In this document: piece after piece, positions 22,653 to 29,382 of the stretch
Numbering within the stretch: position 1 is the first letter of the stretch
Layout of the letters: each line of letters opens with the position of its first letter
IMG/VR virus record: IMGVR_UViG_3300020735_000042
Location: 1-30,900 of that record
Reading direction: 5' to 3' (one strand)
Length of the DNA: 30,900 nucleotides
Source of the DNA: a virus
The notes under the pieces: model-generated
The model's input: the letters and a program-made list of their open reading frames with translations, nothing else
Databases searched by the model: none
Told to the model about the DNA's origin: nothing
Made by a program: the position numbers and the translations under genes

Positions 22653-22886
22653 CTAGGCTGTTTGCTGTACATTCAAAATACCCATTGTGAAATTTTCAGC
22701 GCAATCTTCTGCCCAACGTAGGCTTTTGCCTGGATATGCTACTGATTTGATGCAGCATTCTTCTTCAAAGTAGTCAACGAAATAACAGCAACGTGCTCTG
22801 TCAACATTGACATTTGCTTTCTTTGAACGGTCATCGCTCCAAACAGTTGACAGAGTTGTCCAAACATCATTGCTCGTTATCGTCAT
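22653..22886 (-). CDS. hypothetical Cys-rich protein between uvsX and gp41
   Basis: A 77-residue protein (MTITSNDVWTTLSTVWSDDR...). The start at 22886 is set by GGAG eight bases upstream, within the uvsX end (20-base overlap). It has a cysteine cluster (ARCCYFVDYFEEECCIKSVA) and SLRWAEDCAENFTMGIL at the end. It occupies the position T4 gives to gp40, but I see no sequence resemblance to gp40. Function unknown; it is part of the uvsX-gp41 operon. Confidence 0.65.
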   Translation of the reverse strand: MTITSNDVWTTLSTVWSDDRSKKANVNVDRARCCYFVDYFEEECCIKSVAYPGKSLRWAEDCAENFTMGILNVQQTA

Positions 22887-23919
22887 TATCAGTCTCCATA
22901 ATAGCGCCAGTTGCCATCTTGTACTTGTTTTCAATATACTTCGCGAAGTCAGTATCAGAAAACATATCCATCCAGAACTTCTTATTGTCTACAATATCAC
23001 CAGCTCTCATTGAGGGCTGACGAACTTCGCCAGTATCTCTATCCACCGTAGCATACCATCCATTTTTAGGTTTAACAATGTAGCCACCATCAAGAGCGAC
23101 ATCGAGCAAGCCAGACCAGCGATTAATACCTCCCTCGAATGAAACAGTGATAGGAATTCTAGACTTTTCCTTAACATAACGTGACTTCTCCACATTAATT
23201 ACGAAATGATACCCACTGATGCCATCAGCATCCTTTTCCTGCTGACGGCCAAGGATCCAGATGTTGTCTGATCCATAATAGGAACCAGTACCGCCACCAA
23301 CAATATCCTTCGGATAGAGGCCAATTTCCTTATAGGTATGATTGATTACAACCATAGGAATATCCTTCAATGAAAGATGTGGTGTAATCATACGGAACAA
23401 TGACTTTAGCTGCTTGGCTCGTGTCATATCAGCAACGCTCTTACCATCAAGAGCATCTTCAACTTCTTTCTTCGAAGCAAGATTACCAATTGAATCGATA
23501 ACAATCATCACATGATCATCGCGATTCAATTCCTTCATCTGCTGCATAATATCAAACTTCAGCTCCTCGATGTCTGTGATGGGAGTATGAACCACAGAAT
23601 CAAAAGGAATACCAAACGTTTGAAAATAAGACTGAGGAGTACCAAACTCAGAATCATAAAATAATACGATACCATCATTATACTTCTTCAAAAATGCAGA
23701 TGCAAGGAGTAGAGCGAAACCAGTTTTGAAATGCTTAGATGGTCCAGCAAGCATGGTCAGACCAGGAGTGATACCTCCATCAACTGATCCAGACAATGCT
23801 ACGTTGATCATTGGTACAGAGGTTGGAATCATATCCTTCTTGGTAAAGACTTTTGAATTTTCAAGAGTAGCGGTTAGGTCTATGGTGCTATTTTTTATAA
23901 GGCGATCTTTAAGCGACAT
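22867..23919 (-). CDS. uvsX: RecA-like recombinase UvsX
   Basis: A 350-residue protein. Walker A is the T4-type GPSKHFKT (59-66), Walker B HVMIVIDSIGNLASKKEVED, and the L1/L2 regions include AKQLKSLFRMITPHLSLKDI, IPMVVINHTY and GGGTGSYYGSDNIWILGRQQ. It forms presynaptic filaments for recombination-dependent replication. The start at 23919 (MSLKDRLIKN) follows AAGGAAATAAT; longer frames would run into the leader. The acidic C-terminus ETDNDDNEQ is typical. A consensus sigma70 promoter lies at 23976-24004. Confidence 0.94.
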   Translation of the reverse strand: MSLKDRLIKNSTIDLTATLENSKVFTKKDMIPTSVPMINVALSGSVDGGITPGLTMLAGPSKHFKTGFALLLASAFLKKYNDGIVLFYDSEFGTPQSYFQTFGIPFDSVVHTPITDIEELKFDIMQQMKELNRDDHVMIVIDSIGNLASKKEVEDALDGKSVADMTRAKQLKSLFRMITPHLSLKDIPMVVINHTYKEIGLYPKDIVGGGTGSYYGSDNIWILGRQQEKDADGISGYHFVINVEKSRYVKEKSRIPITVSFEGGINRWSGLLDVALDGGYIVKPKNGWYATVDRDTGEVRQPSMRAGDIVDNKKFWMDMFSDTDFAKYIENKYKMATGAIMETDNDDNEQ

Positions 23920-23975
23920 ATTATTTCCTTTAGTGTGTGGATTTCTATAAATGAACCAATCCCTTAGCATAATAT

Positions 23976-24004
23976 ATTATACCGTACATTACAGTAGTTG
24001 TCAA
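23976..24004 (-). promoter_or_regulatory. consensus sigma70 promoter for uvsX-gp41
   Basis: Minus strand TTGACA (23999-24004), 17-bp spacer, TATAAT (23976-23981): both hexamers and the spacing match the consensus. It overlaps the stop of the gene at 24001. A 12-base AT palindrome ATAATATATTAT (23969-23980) covers the -10. The leader is about 50 bases. Confidence 0.85.
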
Positions 24005-24231
24005 GAACTAATGTAGTCGTCCATCTTTTTGATAAACGCTTTAATTTTCTTTTCTCTATCTGGCCAAACGATTGTATCCTTCTCAGGATTCTTCATAAGG
24101 TTATTGAGTAGAGGCATGATCATATTTTTCAAACCCTGCACTTTATCATCTGCAAGCGCACGAGATTGTGCTTCCAATTCTTCAGTGTGTGCAAATGAAA
24201 AACCAAAATCGTTGTCTTCAATTATTTTCAT
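24001..24231 (-). CDS. conserved small phage protein between gene 43 and uvsX
   Basis: A 76-residue protein. MKIIEDNDFGFSFAHTEELE at the start, and NMIMPLLNNLMKNPEKDTIV followed by WPDREKKIKAF, match a small protein I recall beside gene 43 and uvsX in cyanophages and other T4-like phages. Its function is unknown. AAGGATTATAAAAA precedes the ATG, which overlaps the upstream gene by 14 bases. Its stop codon overlaps the uvsX promoter. Confidence 0.75.
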   Translation of the reverse strand: MKIIEDNDFGFSFAHTEELEAQSRALADDKVQGLKNMIMPLLNNLMKNPEKDTIVWPDREKKIKAFIKKMDDYISS

Positions 24232-24454
24232 TTTTTATAATCCTTACAGTTTCTGGATTAGGAGAATATGACAAATATTCTTCAATAGATAAAGAAACAC
24301 ATTTACTTGCAGCACCGAACGATTGTGGCGTTCTAAAAGATTTAGTGGTTACTGCTTCTTTCCTCATTTTTTCTCTATATTTTTCTCTTTTTTCAAAAGA
24401 CATTTTATCAAGTTGATTAAGAGTTAATTTTTTGTTTTTCTTTTTTTTAGCCAA
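24218..24454 (-). CDS. small basic phage protein, TTG start
   Basis: A 78-residue protein (MAKKKKNKKLTLNQLDKMSF, then EKREKYREKMRKEA). The start is TTG at 24454, set by GGAGG six bases upstream and the natural M-A-K-K-K-K opening; no good ATG is nearby. The basic N-terminal half is helical and could bind nucleic acid; the C-terminal half reads TPQSFGAASKCVSLSIEEYL. The start lies within the end of gene 43. No family is recognised. Confidence 0.6.
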   Translation of the reverse strand: MAKKKKNKKLTLNQLDKMSFEKREKYREKMRKEAVTTKSFRTPQSFGAASKCVSLSIEEYLSYSPNPETVRIIKNENN

Positions 24455-25748
24455 AGAAATCCTCCAATGTTGCTCTCTGTTCAACTTCCCAATCGATAAC
24501 TTCTGTGATGGAACGTAATGGTTCTACAAAGCTTTTACTGAACTGCATTTCACGATCAATGTACTTATCAAGTTTAAATTCCTTTGGCAATTCATCAGGA
24601 GTTGCAATAACAGTATCGCCAATAGGATTAGGTTCTTTCAGATAGGCGAACTTAATCTTGTCGCCATCTTGAATCGGTGGAATAGTTTTGATGTTGTTAA
24701 TTTTCAACAAAGAATTAAACATCAGTGCACCCTTTACATGAATAGGAGTGCCCTTGATATATATCTCACGTTTGCCAGCGTATTTAGTCATACCCTTGAC
24801 ACCACGAGGAAATGCTACATCTTCGAAAGGTAAATTCATAAATTCGTTACGAAAGTTTGTGACGAATGTTTGTAGATCAAGCTCAGAACCATTCATAATA
24901 AGAGACAGAGCTTCCTTAATCTTCACACGGCATGCATGAGGAGTTGATGAACGAACAGCTTCAATACCTTGAATTTTCAGCTTCGGCTTATCATACTGTA
25001 CGCCTTCCACGTTCCAAGCATTAAGAATATACATCTTCTTACCACGCCAAATACCTTTGTTGGCGATAGTTTCACGCTTCATTTGCATCTTCTGCTGATA
25101 AGCATTCATCATTCCAGCAAGTTCATCATAACAAAAGTCTAGGTATGGCTGAATCTTTTTTTCACAGAACTGATCAATAAGCTTTACAGCTTCAAGCTCG
25201 TCAGAGTTAGCTGGGATAAGCTTCTCAAACGTGACGTAAATCGAATCTGTATCAGATGCGATTACATAATCAACATCTTTAGTTTTACAGATTTTATTCA
25301 TATATTCATTCATTTTATTTGCAATGTATATAATTGTTATTTGTCCAGAAGTTGTTATAGATTCTGCATTATCGAAATTGAACCATCTGAACCATTGGTT
25401 TGATAGTGCACCATAAAGACTGTTGAGTTGAATTTTTTTAGCCATTTGAAAATTCTTATATCTAGCAACAAGATTTTCATCTTCTTTGCTTTTTGATTGT
25501 TCGTATCTTTGTTGAGATTCTAACATCAATTTTTTATATTTAATTCTGTCATTAAACAGTTTTTCCATAAGAGAAGTCAAAAACCCGTGAGAATCATTTT
25601 TATATAAACAACCATTTGCTGTTGAAGAATATCCTTCGATTTCAGGAATTTTTTTTAAATTTTCTACAACATATTCGGGATTGAAACCATCGATGATATT
25701 TTCAAAAATCAGCAATTGTTCATCAGACACATTTTCAAACAATATCAT
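24447..25748 (-). CDS. 43: DNA polymerase gp43, C-terminal fragment (split gene 43)
   Basis: A 433-residue protein: the fingers, rest of the palm, and thumb of a T4-type family B polymerase. Motif B is KKIQLNSLYGALSNQWF (104-120), motif C VIASDTDSIYVTFE (162-175, with D166/D168), then thumb region ANKGIWRGKKMYILNAWNVE. The end EQRATLEDFFG fits a clamp-binding (PIP-like) tail. Motif A and the exonuclease are absent; they are in the gene at 26413-27687. Its ATG overlaps the end of the HNH gene by 14 bases, with GGAG upstream. Activity must come from assembly of both halves, as reported for split gp43 of some Aeromonas phages. Confidence 0.93.
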   Translation of the reverse strand: MILFENVSDEQLLIFENIIDGFNPEYVVENLKKIPEIEGYSSTANGCLYKNDSHGFLTSLMEKLFNDRIKYKKLMLESQQRYEQSKSKEDENLVARYKNFQMAKKIQLNSLYGALSNQWFRWFNFDNAESITTSGQITIIYIANKMNEYMNKICKTKDVDYVIASDTDSIYVTFEKLIPANSDELEAVKLIDQFCEKKIQPYLDFCYDELAGMMNAYQQKMQMKRETIANKGIWRGKKMYILNAWNVEGVQYDKPKLKIQGIEAVRSSTPHACRVKIKEALSLIMNGSELDLQTFVTNFRNEFMNLPFEDVAFPRGVKGMTKYAGKREIYIKGTPIHVKGALMFNSLLKINNIKTIPPIQDGDKIKFAYLKEPNPIGDTVIATPDELPKEFKLDKYIDREMQFSKSFVEPLRSITEVIDWEVEQRATLEDFFG

Positions 25749-26388
25749 TTCTCCATTTTATAGCTCTAGAAATATTTGAATTGACTCTACCATCTTTTGC
25801 ATAATAATTTTGTCTCGATAACCATTGGTCAAACTCTTGTTTACTCATAGAACAAAACTTTTCTTTAGTTTTTTTTCTTGATTCTGATATTTTATGTGAT
25901 TTTTCGGCAGAACAAGGTTGAGATTTTCTGTTTTTAGGATAATTTATTTTCATTCCTATCTTTTTCGACCTCATTTTTTCTATGCCAATTTTTATTGTTT
26001 CTTCTTTCGCACCAAAATATGATTTGCCTATCATGTCATTTCTTTCTTTTCCTTTTCTGGCTTCATACACAGCCTTTCGCGCTGATTCATACAAAAAGGA
26101 ATTGTTATACGATGGTCTATATGTATCACCTTTACCATAAATCATTATATGAAAAGCTGATGCCATTTTTCTAGTTTTTTGATGTTTCCACCCATATCTT
26201 TTCTTAAATGCTTTCCAAAGCAATTTATGTGCTATGTAATGTTCTCTACATGTAAGATTGACAAGATTTGTGTTTTCACCATATATGGATTTTGGAAAAA
26301 TATGGTGTTTTTCGTATGTGTTATTCTCATCAATGATTCTGTATTTTGCTTTTCTCATCAAAGCAATATAATGTTTTAGATAATTCAT
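25735..26388 (-). CDS. HNH homing endonuclease inserted in gene 43
   Basis: A 217-residue basic protein. The HNH core YEKHHIFPKSIYGENTNLVN (25-44) followed by LTCREHYIAHKLLWKAFKKR gives the His-His, Asn and His of the beta-beta-alpha metal fold. After it lie a basic linker and a C-terminal helical DNA-binding part (SAEKSHKISESRKKTKEKFC, then MSKQEFDQWLSRQNYY). It lies exactly between the two halves of gene 43, with a strong ribosome site (AAAAGGAG) of its own. It probably cuts uninterrupted gene 43 alleles, spreading the insertion. It is unrelated in family to the GIY-YIG enzyme in nrdA. Confidence 0.9.
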   Translation of the reverse strand: MNYLKHYIALMRKAKYRIIDENNTYEKHHIFPKSIYGENTNLVNLTCREHYIAHKLLWKAFKKRYGWKHQKTRKMASAFHIMIYGKGDTYRPSYNNSFLYESARKAVYEARKGKERNDMIGKSYFGAKEETIKIGIEKMRSKKIGMKINYPKNRKSQPCSAEKSHKISESRKKTKEKFCSMSKQEFDQWLSRQNYYAKDGRVNSNISRAIKWRNDIV

Positions 26389-26409
26389 AATAATACTCCT
26401 TTTACAGAG

Positions 26410-26417
26410 TATTTAGG
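26410..26417 (-). promoter_or_regulatory. weak late-promoter-like octamer before the HNH gene
   Basis: CCTAAATA on the minus strand, two mismatches from TATAAATA, overlapping the stop of the gene-43 N-part and 21 bases before the HNH ATG. The position parallels the better octamer before the GIY-YIG gene. Confidence 0.25.
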
Positions 26418-27687
26418 TCAAACCTCTTCTTTTTTTCTCTTTTGCAATCATTATTTTAACAGTTTTTTTGTCTATCATTTTTTCTGGGCTAATGTTGTAC
26501 TGTTGAATCAGGCTAGGATATAGTGATGTCAAGTCAAACGATACAACCCACTTGGACAATCCAATCTTTGGCTCCTTAACATAACCACCAACTAGAGCTT
26601 GATCAACTGACTGCTTTTTGAACTGAGGAATAACAATACGGCGATCCAAGAGATAATTATGAATGATAACATCCCATGGACGAACAGTAGTCATAGTGTC
26701 ATGATAGTTTACCTTAGCATCATATGCTAGCGCCATCACCTGTTCAATAAATTTCAGCTTCTCATCAAGACGATCAACAAGCACACAGTCATAGATATTA
26801 TACTCAATAAACTTTTGAAAGTTATTCTTATACAACTCGAGCAATGAACCATACTCAGAGTAGTCAATTTTCTTCTCGCCCAATTCAATCTGGGAAATAT
26901 AATCTAGCTTATAGCTCTCTTGATTACCGAAGCTGAACTTGCGATACAGTTGATAGTAATCCAAAACAGCAATACCAGCTGGGCTGAATGTTTGATTTTT
27001 CTTACCTTTAAATTCGACTTCCTTCTCATCAAGGATACCCCATGGCGAAAGCTTCTTAGCATATTCGCTACCAAGTATGTTTTTGATACGATTGACTGTA
27101 TACGGGATATCGAAGAACTCGATATTCCATCCAGTAACAACATCTGGTTTCCAAGTAGGATGATTCCACACCTTGACAAACTTATCAAGTAGTTCAAACT
27201 CATCTTTACAACGGATATAATTTGTCTTTTCGTCAGATGTAACAAACTCACCACAGCCGAACACAACGTTCTTGCCATTCTTGCGCAGAGTAATAGCTGT
27301 AATTTCCTTGTCAGCCTTCTGAATATCGGGGAATCCCTCATCAGCTGCACACTCGATATCGATCGTAACTACTGAAACAATCGATGGATCATATTGAATT
27401 TCGCCGTTGTAATAATCATACATGAACACATATTGGTAGTTGTTCAATCCATAATAATCGAAGTTCGATACATCCTTATACTTTTCGCAGAAATCTCGCG
27501 CATCCGAGATAGAATCGAACTGCATCTTATCAACTTGCTTGCCATCCAATGTACGATAAAACCCATCCTTCTTAGGAAGGAAGAGGTATGGCTTATACTT
27601 TTCAATAAACTCTACACGTTGTCCATCTTCATAACCACGTACATAAATTTTATCTCCACGCTGGTAAACGCTGGTGTAAAACTTCAT
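26413..27687 (-). CDS. 43: DNA polymerase gp43, N-terminal fragment (split gene 43)
   Basis: A 424-residue protein: the N-terminal and 3'-5' exonuclease domains and the start of the palm. Exo I is VVTIDIECAADEGFP (106-120, D110/E112), Exo II DVVTGWNIEFFDIPY, Exo III IEYNIYDCVLVDRLDE. Motif A SFDLTSLYPSLIQQYNISPE (383-402) holds the first catalytic Asp (D385). The last ~20 residues (KKTVKIMIAKEKKRRGLT region) do not match family B polymerases I know, and motifs B and C are missing. GGAGTTATA precedes the ATG. Promoter at 27723-27751. Confidence 0.94.
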   Translation of the reverse strand: MKFYTSVYQRGDKIYVRGYEDGQRVEFIEKYKPYLFLPKKDGFYRTLDGKQVDKMQFDSISDARDFCEKYKDVSNFDYYGLNNYQYVFMYDYYNGEIQYDPSIVSVVTIDIECAADEGFPDIQKADKEITAITLRKNGKNVVFGCGEFVTSDEKTNYIRCKDEFELLDKFVKVWNHPTWKPDVVTGWNIEFFDIPYTVNRIKNILGSEYAKKLSPWGILDEKEVEFKGKKNQTFSPAGIAVLDYYQLYRKFSFGNQESYKLDYISQIELGEKKIDYSEYGSLLELYKNNFQKFIEYNIYDCVLVDRLDEKLKFIEQVMALAYDAKVNYHDTMTTVRPWDVIIHNYLLDRRIVIPQFKKQSVDQALVGGYVKEPKIGLSKWVVSFDLTSLYPSLIQQYNISPEKMIDKKTVKIMIAKEKKRRGLT

Positions 27688-27705
27688 TATAACTCCAAAT
27701 GTGAG

Positions 27706-27735
27706 TGTAGGGCATTACTCTAATAATACCCTACA
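27706..27735. repeat. 12-bp dyad across the gene 43 promoter
   Basis: Minus strand TGTAGGGTATTA, six-base loop, TAATGCCCTACA: 12 pairs including one G-T. It covers the -10 and the expected start point of the gene 43 promoter and also lies just beyond the endolysin stop. It could be an operator or, in read-through RNA, a hairpin; no U tract follows. Confidence 0.65.
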
Positions 27736-27751
27736 ACTACGGAAATGTCAA
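27723..27751 (-). promoter_or_regulatory. sigma70-type early promoter for gene 43
   Basis: Minus strand TTGACA (27746-27751), 17-bp spacer, TATTAT (27723-27728). It lies across the endolysin stop codon, 36 bases upstream of the gene 43 ATG, leaving a leader of about 30 bases. Confidence 0.75.
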
Positions 27752-28362
27752 GCGAAAATTTTGAGTGCTTCTTCGTAAAGTTCTTTACGTTCTTCAAGAC
27801 CGATAGTACCACCATTGATCTTCTTTGTTACTGTAAGAACATCACCTTCATCTGAAGGATCGTTAAGATCGTGCTGATCCCAGAACCAAGCAGCTGATAG
27901 AATAGCACCTTCAGGAGTTTCTAGCCAGTCTGGATTAGCATCCAAATCAACTTCAAGATCCTTACCGCATGCAAGGTAATTCGACTTTCCAGTTAGTTGA
28001 ATCGCTCCACGCCCACGGAATTTATAGCCATCGCCAGAATCTTGATCACCATTCCCCATGCGATTAGCATAGACACGATTAGCAATCTTTTCTGGGTTAT
28101 GTGCATACTCAGATGTATCAACATCTCTAAAATACTTTGGAAAAATTTGAGCAAGTCTATCTGCCTTGTAGTTTAGGTTCTCATGAAGCTTCGTCAAGCC
28201 ACCAGACTCATGACCTACCTGTGCAAGAAACATAGAGAGTCGTTGTGGTGTATTAATTTCAAAGTCGGCGATAACTTTATTGATAGGATCAATAAAATTG
28301 GCAAGAACTGAATCATCTGTGTCTTCAAAAAAATTGCTGATTTGTTTTAGTGTAATTTCCAT
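27748..28362 (-). CDS. endolysin, glycoside hydrolase family 19
   Basis: A 204-residue protein. The GH19 (chitinase/lysozyme) core shows FLAQVGHESGGLTKLHENLN (45-64) with general acid E52 and second Glu E61, then KYFRDVDTSEYAHNPEKIAN and YKFRGRGAIQLTGKSNYLAC. GH19 phage enzymes hydrolyse the peptidoglycan sugar backbone. There is no signal peptide, so a holin is expected; none is obvious in the window. The start at 28362 (MEITLKQISN) rather than 28374 is set by GGAGG seven bases upstream. Confidence 0.9.
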   Translation of the reverse strand: MEITLKQISNFFEDTDDSVLANFIDPINKVIADFEINTPQRLSMFLAQVGHESGGLTKLHENLNYKADRLAQIFPKYFRDVDTSEYAHNPEKIANRVYANRMGNGDQDSGDGYKFRGRGAIQLTGKSNYLACGKDLEVDLDANPDWLETPEGAILSAAWFWDQHDLNDPSDEGDVLTVTKKINGGTIGLEERKELYEEALKIFA

Positions 28363-28383
28363 AATAACCTCCATAAATGATGA

Positions 28384-28405
28384 AACGAGGAATTTCTTCC
28401 CCGTT
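28384..28405. repeat. 9-bp hairpin at the start of the endolysin leader
   Basis: Minus strand AACGGGGAA, GAAA tetraloop, TTCCTCGTT, one G-U pair. It abuts the late-promoter-like octamer at 28405-28412, so transcripts begun there would lose part of the stem whereas read-through RNA from hsp20 would form it completely. Confidence 0.55.
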
Positions 28406-28412
28406 ATTTATT
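28405..28412 (-). promoter_or_regulatory. late-promoter variant AATAAATA for the endolysin
   Basis: AATAAATA on the minus strand, 42 bases before the endolysin ATG and directly after the stop of the DUF1127-like gene; one base off the T4 late consensus. Confidence 0.45.
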
Positions 28413-28413
28413 G

Positions 28414-28608
28414 TTAAAAAGACTGACTTGGGATTCTCTGTTTCAGAGTATTCGCAACAACATAAGGTAATTCACAACGGTGAACGCCCAAGTCAGCTAG
28501 CTCTTTATCGGTTAGCTGATCAAGCTCTTTATATGCAGAGTTGAAAGCTAACGTTCTACGTAACCAAGTCGTAGCCTGGTTAGTATAATACTCAAAAATA
28601 TTAAACAT
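28414..28608 (-). CDS. DUF1127-like small protein
   Basis: A 64-residue protein. The core YKELDQLTDKELADLGVHRC (~27-46), preceded by TTWLRRTLAF, fits the DUF1127 pattern 'RR...EL..L.D.eL.DiGl.R.di', followed by a short tail. DUF1127 proteins are small Arg-rich bacterial proteins, abundant in alphaproteobacteria, where some affect RNA turnover and nutrient responses. The start at 28608 follows the hsp20 stop by one base, with AAGGA upstream. Its presence in a phage suggests capture of a host regulator. Confidence 0.75.
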   Translation of the reverse strand: MFNIFEYYTNQATTWLRRTLAFNSAYKELDQLTDKELADLGVHRCELPYVVANTLKQRIPSQSF

Positions 28609-28609
28609 T

Positions 28610-29077
28610 TTAGTCCTTAATAGTAATTTTCTTTGGCTTTTTGCTTTCTGGAATAATATGTTCCAGCCAAATTCGAAGCATGCCATTTACCATCTGCGCA
28701 TTATTCACAACAACATTATCAGCAAGCGAGAAGGTACGAGTAAATGGGCGATCTGAAATTCCCTTATGAAGGAATTGAGAATTGATGCCGTCATCAGTAA
28801 GAGTTTCGACTGTGGTATGACCAGCAATCTTCAACTTGTTTTCTTCGAGTGTAAGTTCGATATCTTGCTTACCAAAACCAGCCACAGCCATTTCAATTAC
28901 ATAAACATTCTCATCGGTCTTCTTCAAATTGAATGGTGGATAACCAGATGTAGCTGCTGTATTAGCAAGATATTCAGCAGTTTCTTGGACCTTTGCCAAA
29001 AATTTATCATGACCAACAAAAAACTTATCAAACTTGGCAAGGTCAGAAAACGAGTGGTCGAATTTAAAATTAGTCAT
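28610..29077 (-). CDS. small heat-shock protein Hsp20 (alpha-crystallin)
   Basis: A 155-residue protein like bacterial IbpA. It has an N-terminal arm with FDKFFVGHDKFLAKVQETAE, an alpha-crystallin domain from YPPFNLKKTDENVYVIEMAV through FTRTFSLADNVVV to the signature MVNGMLRIWLEHIIPE (the A/G-x-L motif), and the C-terminal I-T-I anchor (KKITIKD). It is an ATP-independent holdase for unfolding proteins; T4-like cyanophages also carry hsp20. The start at 29077 follows AGGAGA. Upstream lie an 11-bp dyad and a sigma32-like promoter. Confidence 0.92.
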   Translation of the reverse strand: MTNFKFDHSFSDLAKFDKFFVGHDKFLAKVQETAEYLANTAATSGYPPFNLKKTDENVYVIEMAVAGFGKQDIELTLEENKLKIAGHTTVETLTDDGINSQFLHKGISDRPFTRTFSLADNVVVNNAQMVNGMLRIWLEHIIPESKKPKKITIKD

Positions 29078-29105
29078 TATAGTTCTCCTGTGAAGCGAGA
29101 GTTTC

Positions 29106-29139
29106 ATATAGTGAGACCCTTCATGGCATCTCACTATAT
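29106..29139. repeat. 11-bp inverted repeat in the hsp20 upstream region
   Basis: ATATAGTGAGA (29106-29116), 12-base loop, TCTCACTATAT (29129-29139): a perfect dyad 29-62 bases upstream of the hsp20 ATG. Its promoter-proximal arm overlaps the expected transcription start. No U tract; the ribosome site is outside the stem. Confidence 0.72.
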
Positions 29140-29172
29140 TATATAGGGTGCGTCGCAATATTTTTAAAGGGG
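29140..29172 (-). promoter_or_regulatory. possible sigma32-like heat-shock promoter of hsp20
   Basis: Minus strand CCCCTTTAAA (29163-29172), 14 bases, CCCTATATA (29140-29148). Against the sigma32 pattern CCCTTGAA-N13-17-CCCCATnTA each half has one mismatch. The same bases also contain TATAAT, so a plain sigma70 -10 with a poor -35 is the alternative. Confidence 0.4.
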
Positions 29173-29382
29173 TTAGTGTAACTTTTTTCCAAAAGTTTCT
29201 TGGGCAACAACAACCAATTGCATTTTCAGTTGATCCAACAAATATACAGGCGTCATACCAGCCGATTTAAATCCTTGTCCAGTATTCCAAATTTTAAAGA
29301 AACTGTTGTCGGGATCATCGCCACAAATACTAGCTGCTTGTTCAACAACATCTTCTGGGATAGTTATATATTGAGTTTCCAT
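29173..29382 (-). CDS. hypothetical small phage protein
   Basis: A 69-residue protein: METQYITIPEDVVEQAASIC, then GDDPDNSFFKIWNTGQGFKS, AGMTPVYLLDQLKMQLVVVA. The 'G-x-TPVYLLD' segment resembles small uncharacterised phage proteins. No function is assigned. Its start overlaps the stop of the next upstream gene by one base, and it ends right at the hsp20 promoter. Confidence 0.62.
   Translation of the reverse strand: METQYITIPEDVVEQAASICGDDPDNSFFKIWNTGQGFKSAGMTPVYLLDQLKMQLVVVAQETFGKKLH

Noticed and set aside
22418-22672. 84-codon minus-strand frame (MYSKQPSS...)
   Set aside because: It overlaps the first ~140 bases of gp41 in another frame and its start has no ribosome site; only 96 bases lie outside real genes, and these hold the hairpin.
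22653-22886. T4 gp40 homologue by position
   Set aside because: The place fits, but length and sequence show no resemblance to gp40 that I can see.
22867-23970. Longer UvsX start at 23970
   Set aside because: The ATG at 23919 has AAGGAAATAAT and matches the UvsX family start; the longer version would include the leader.
28766-29146. 126-codon plus-strand frame
   Set aside because: Antisense to hsp20 across its alpha-crystallin domain; no ribosome site.
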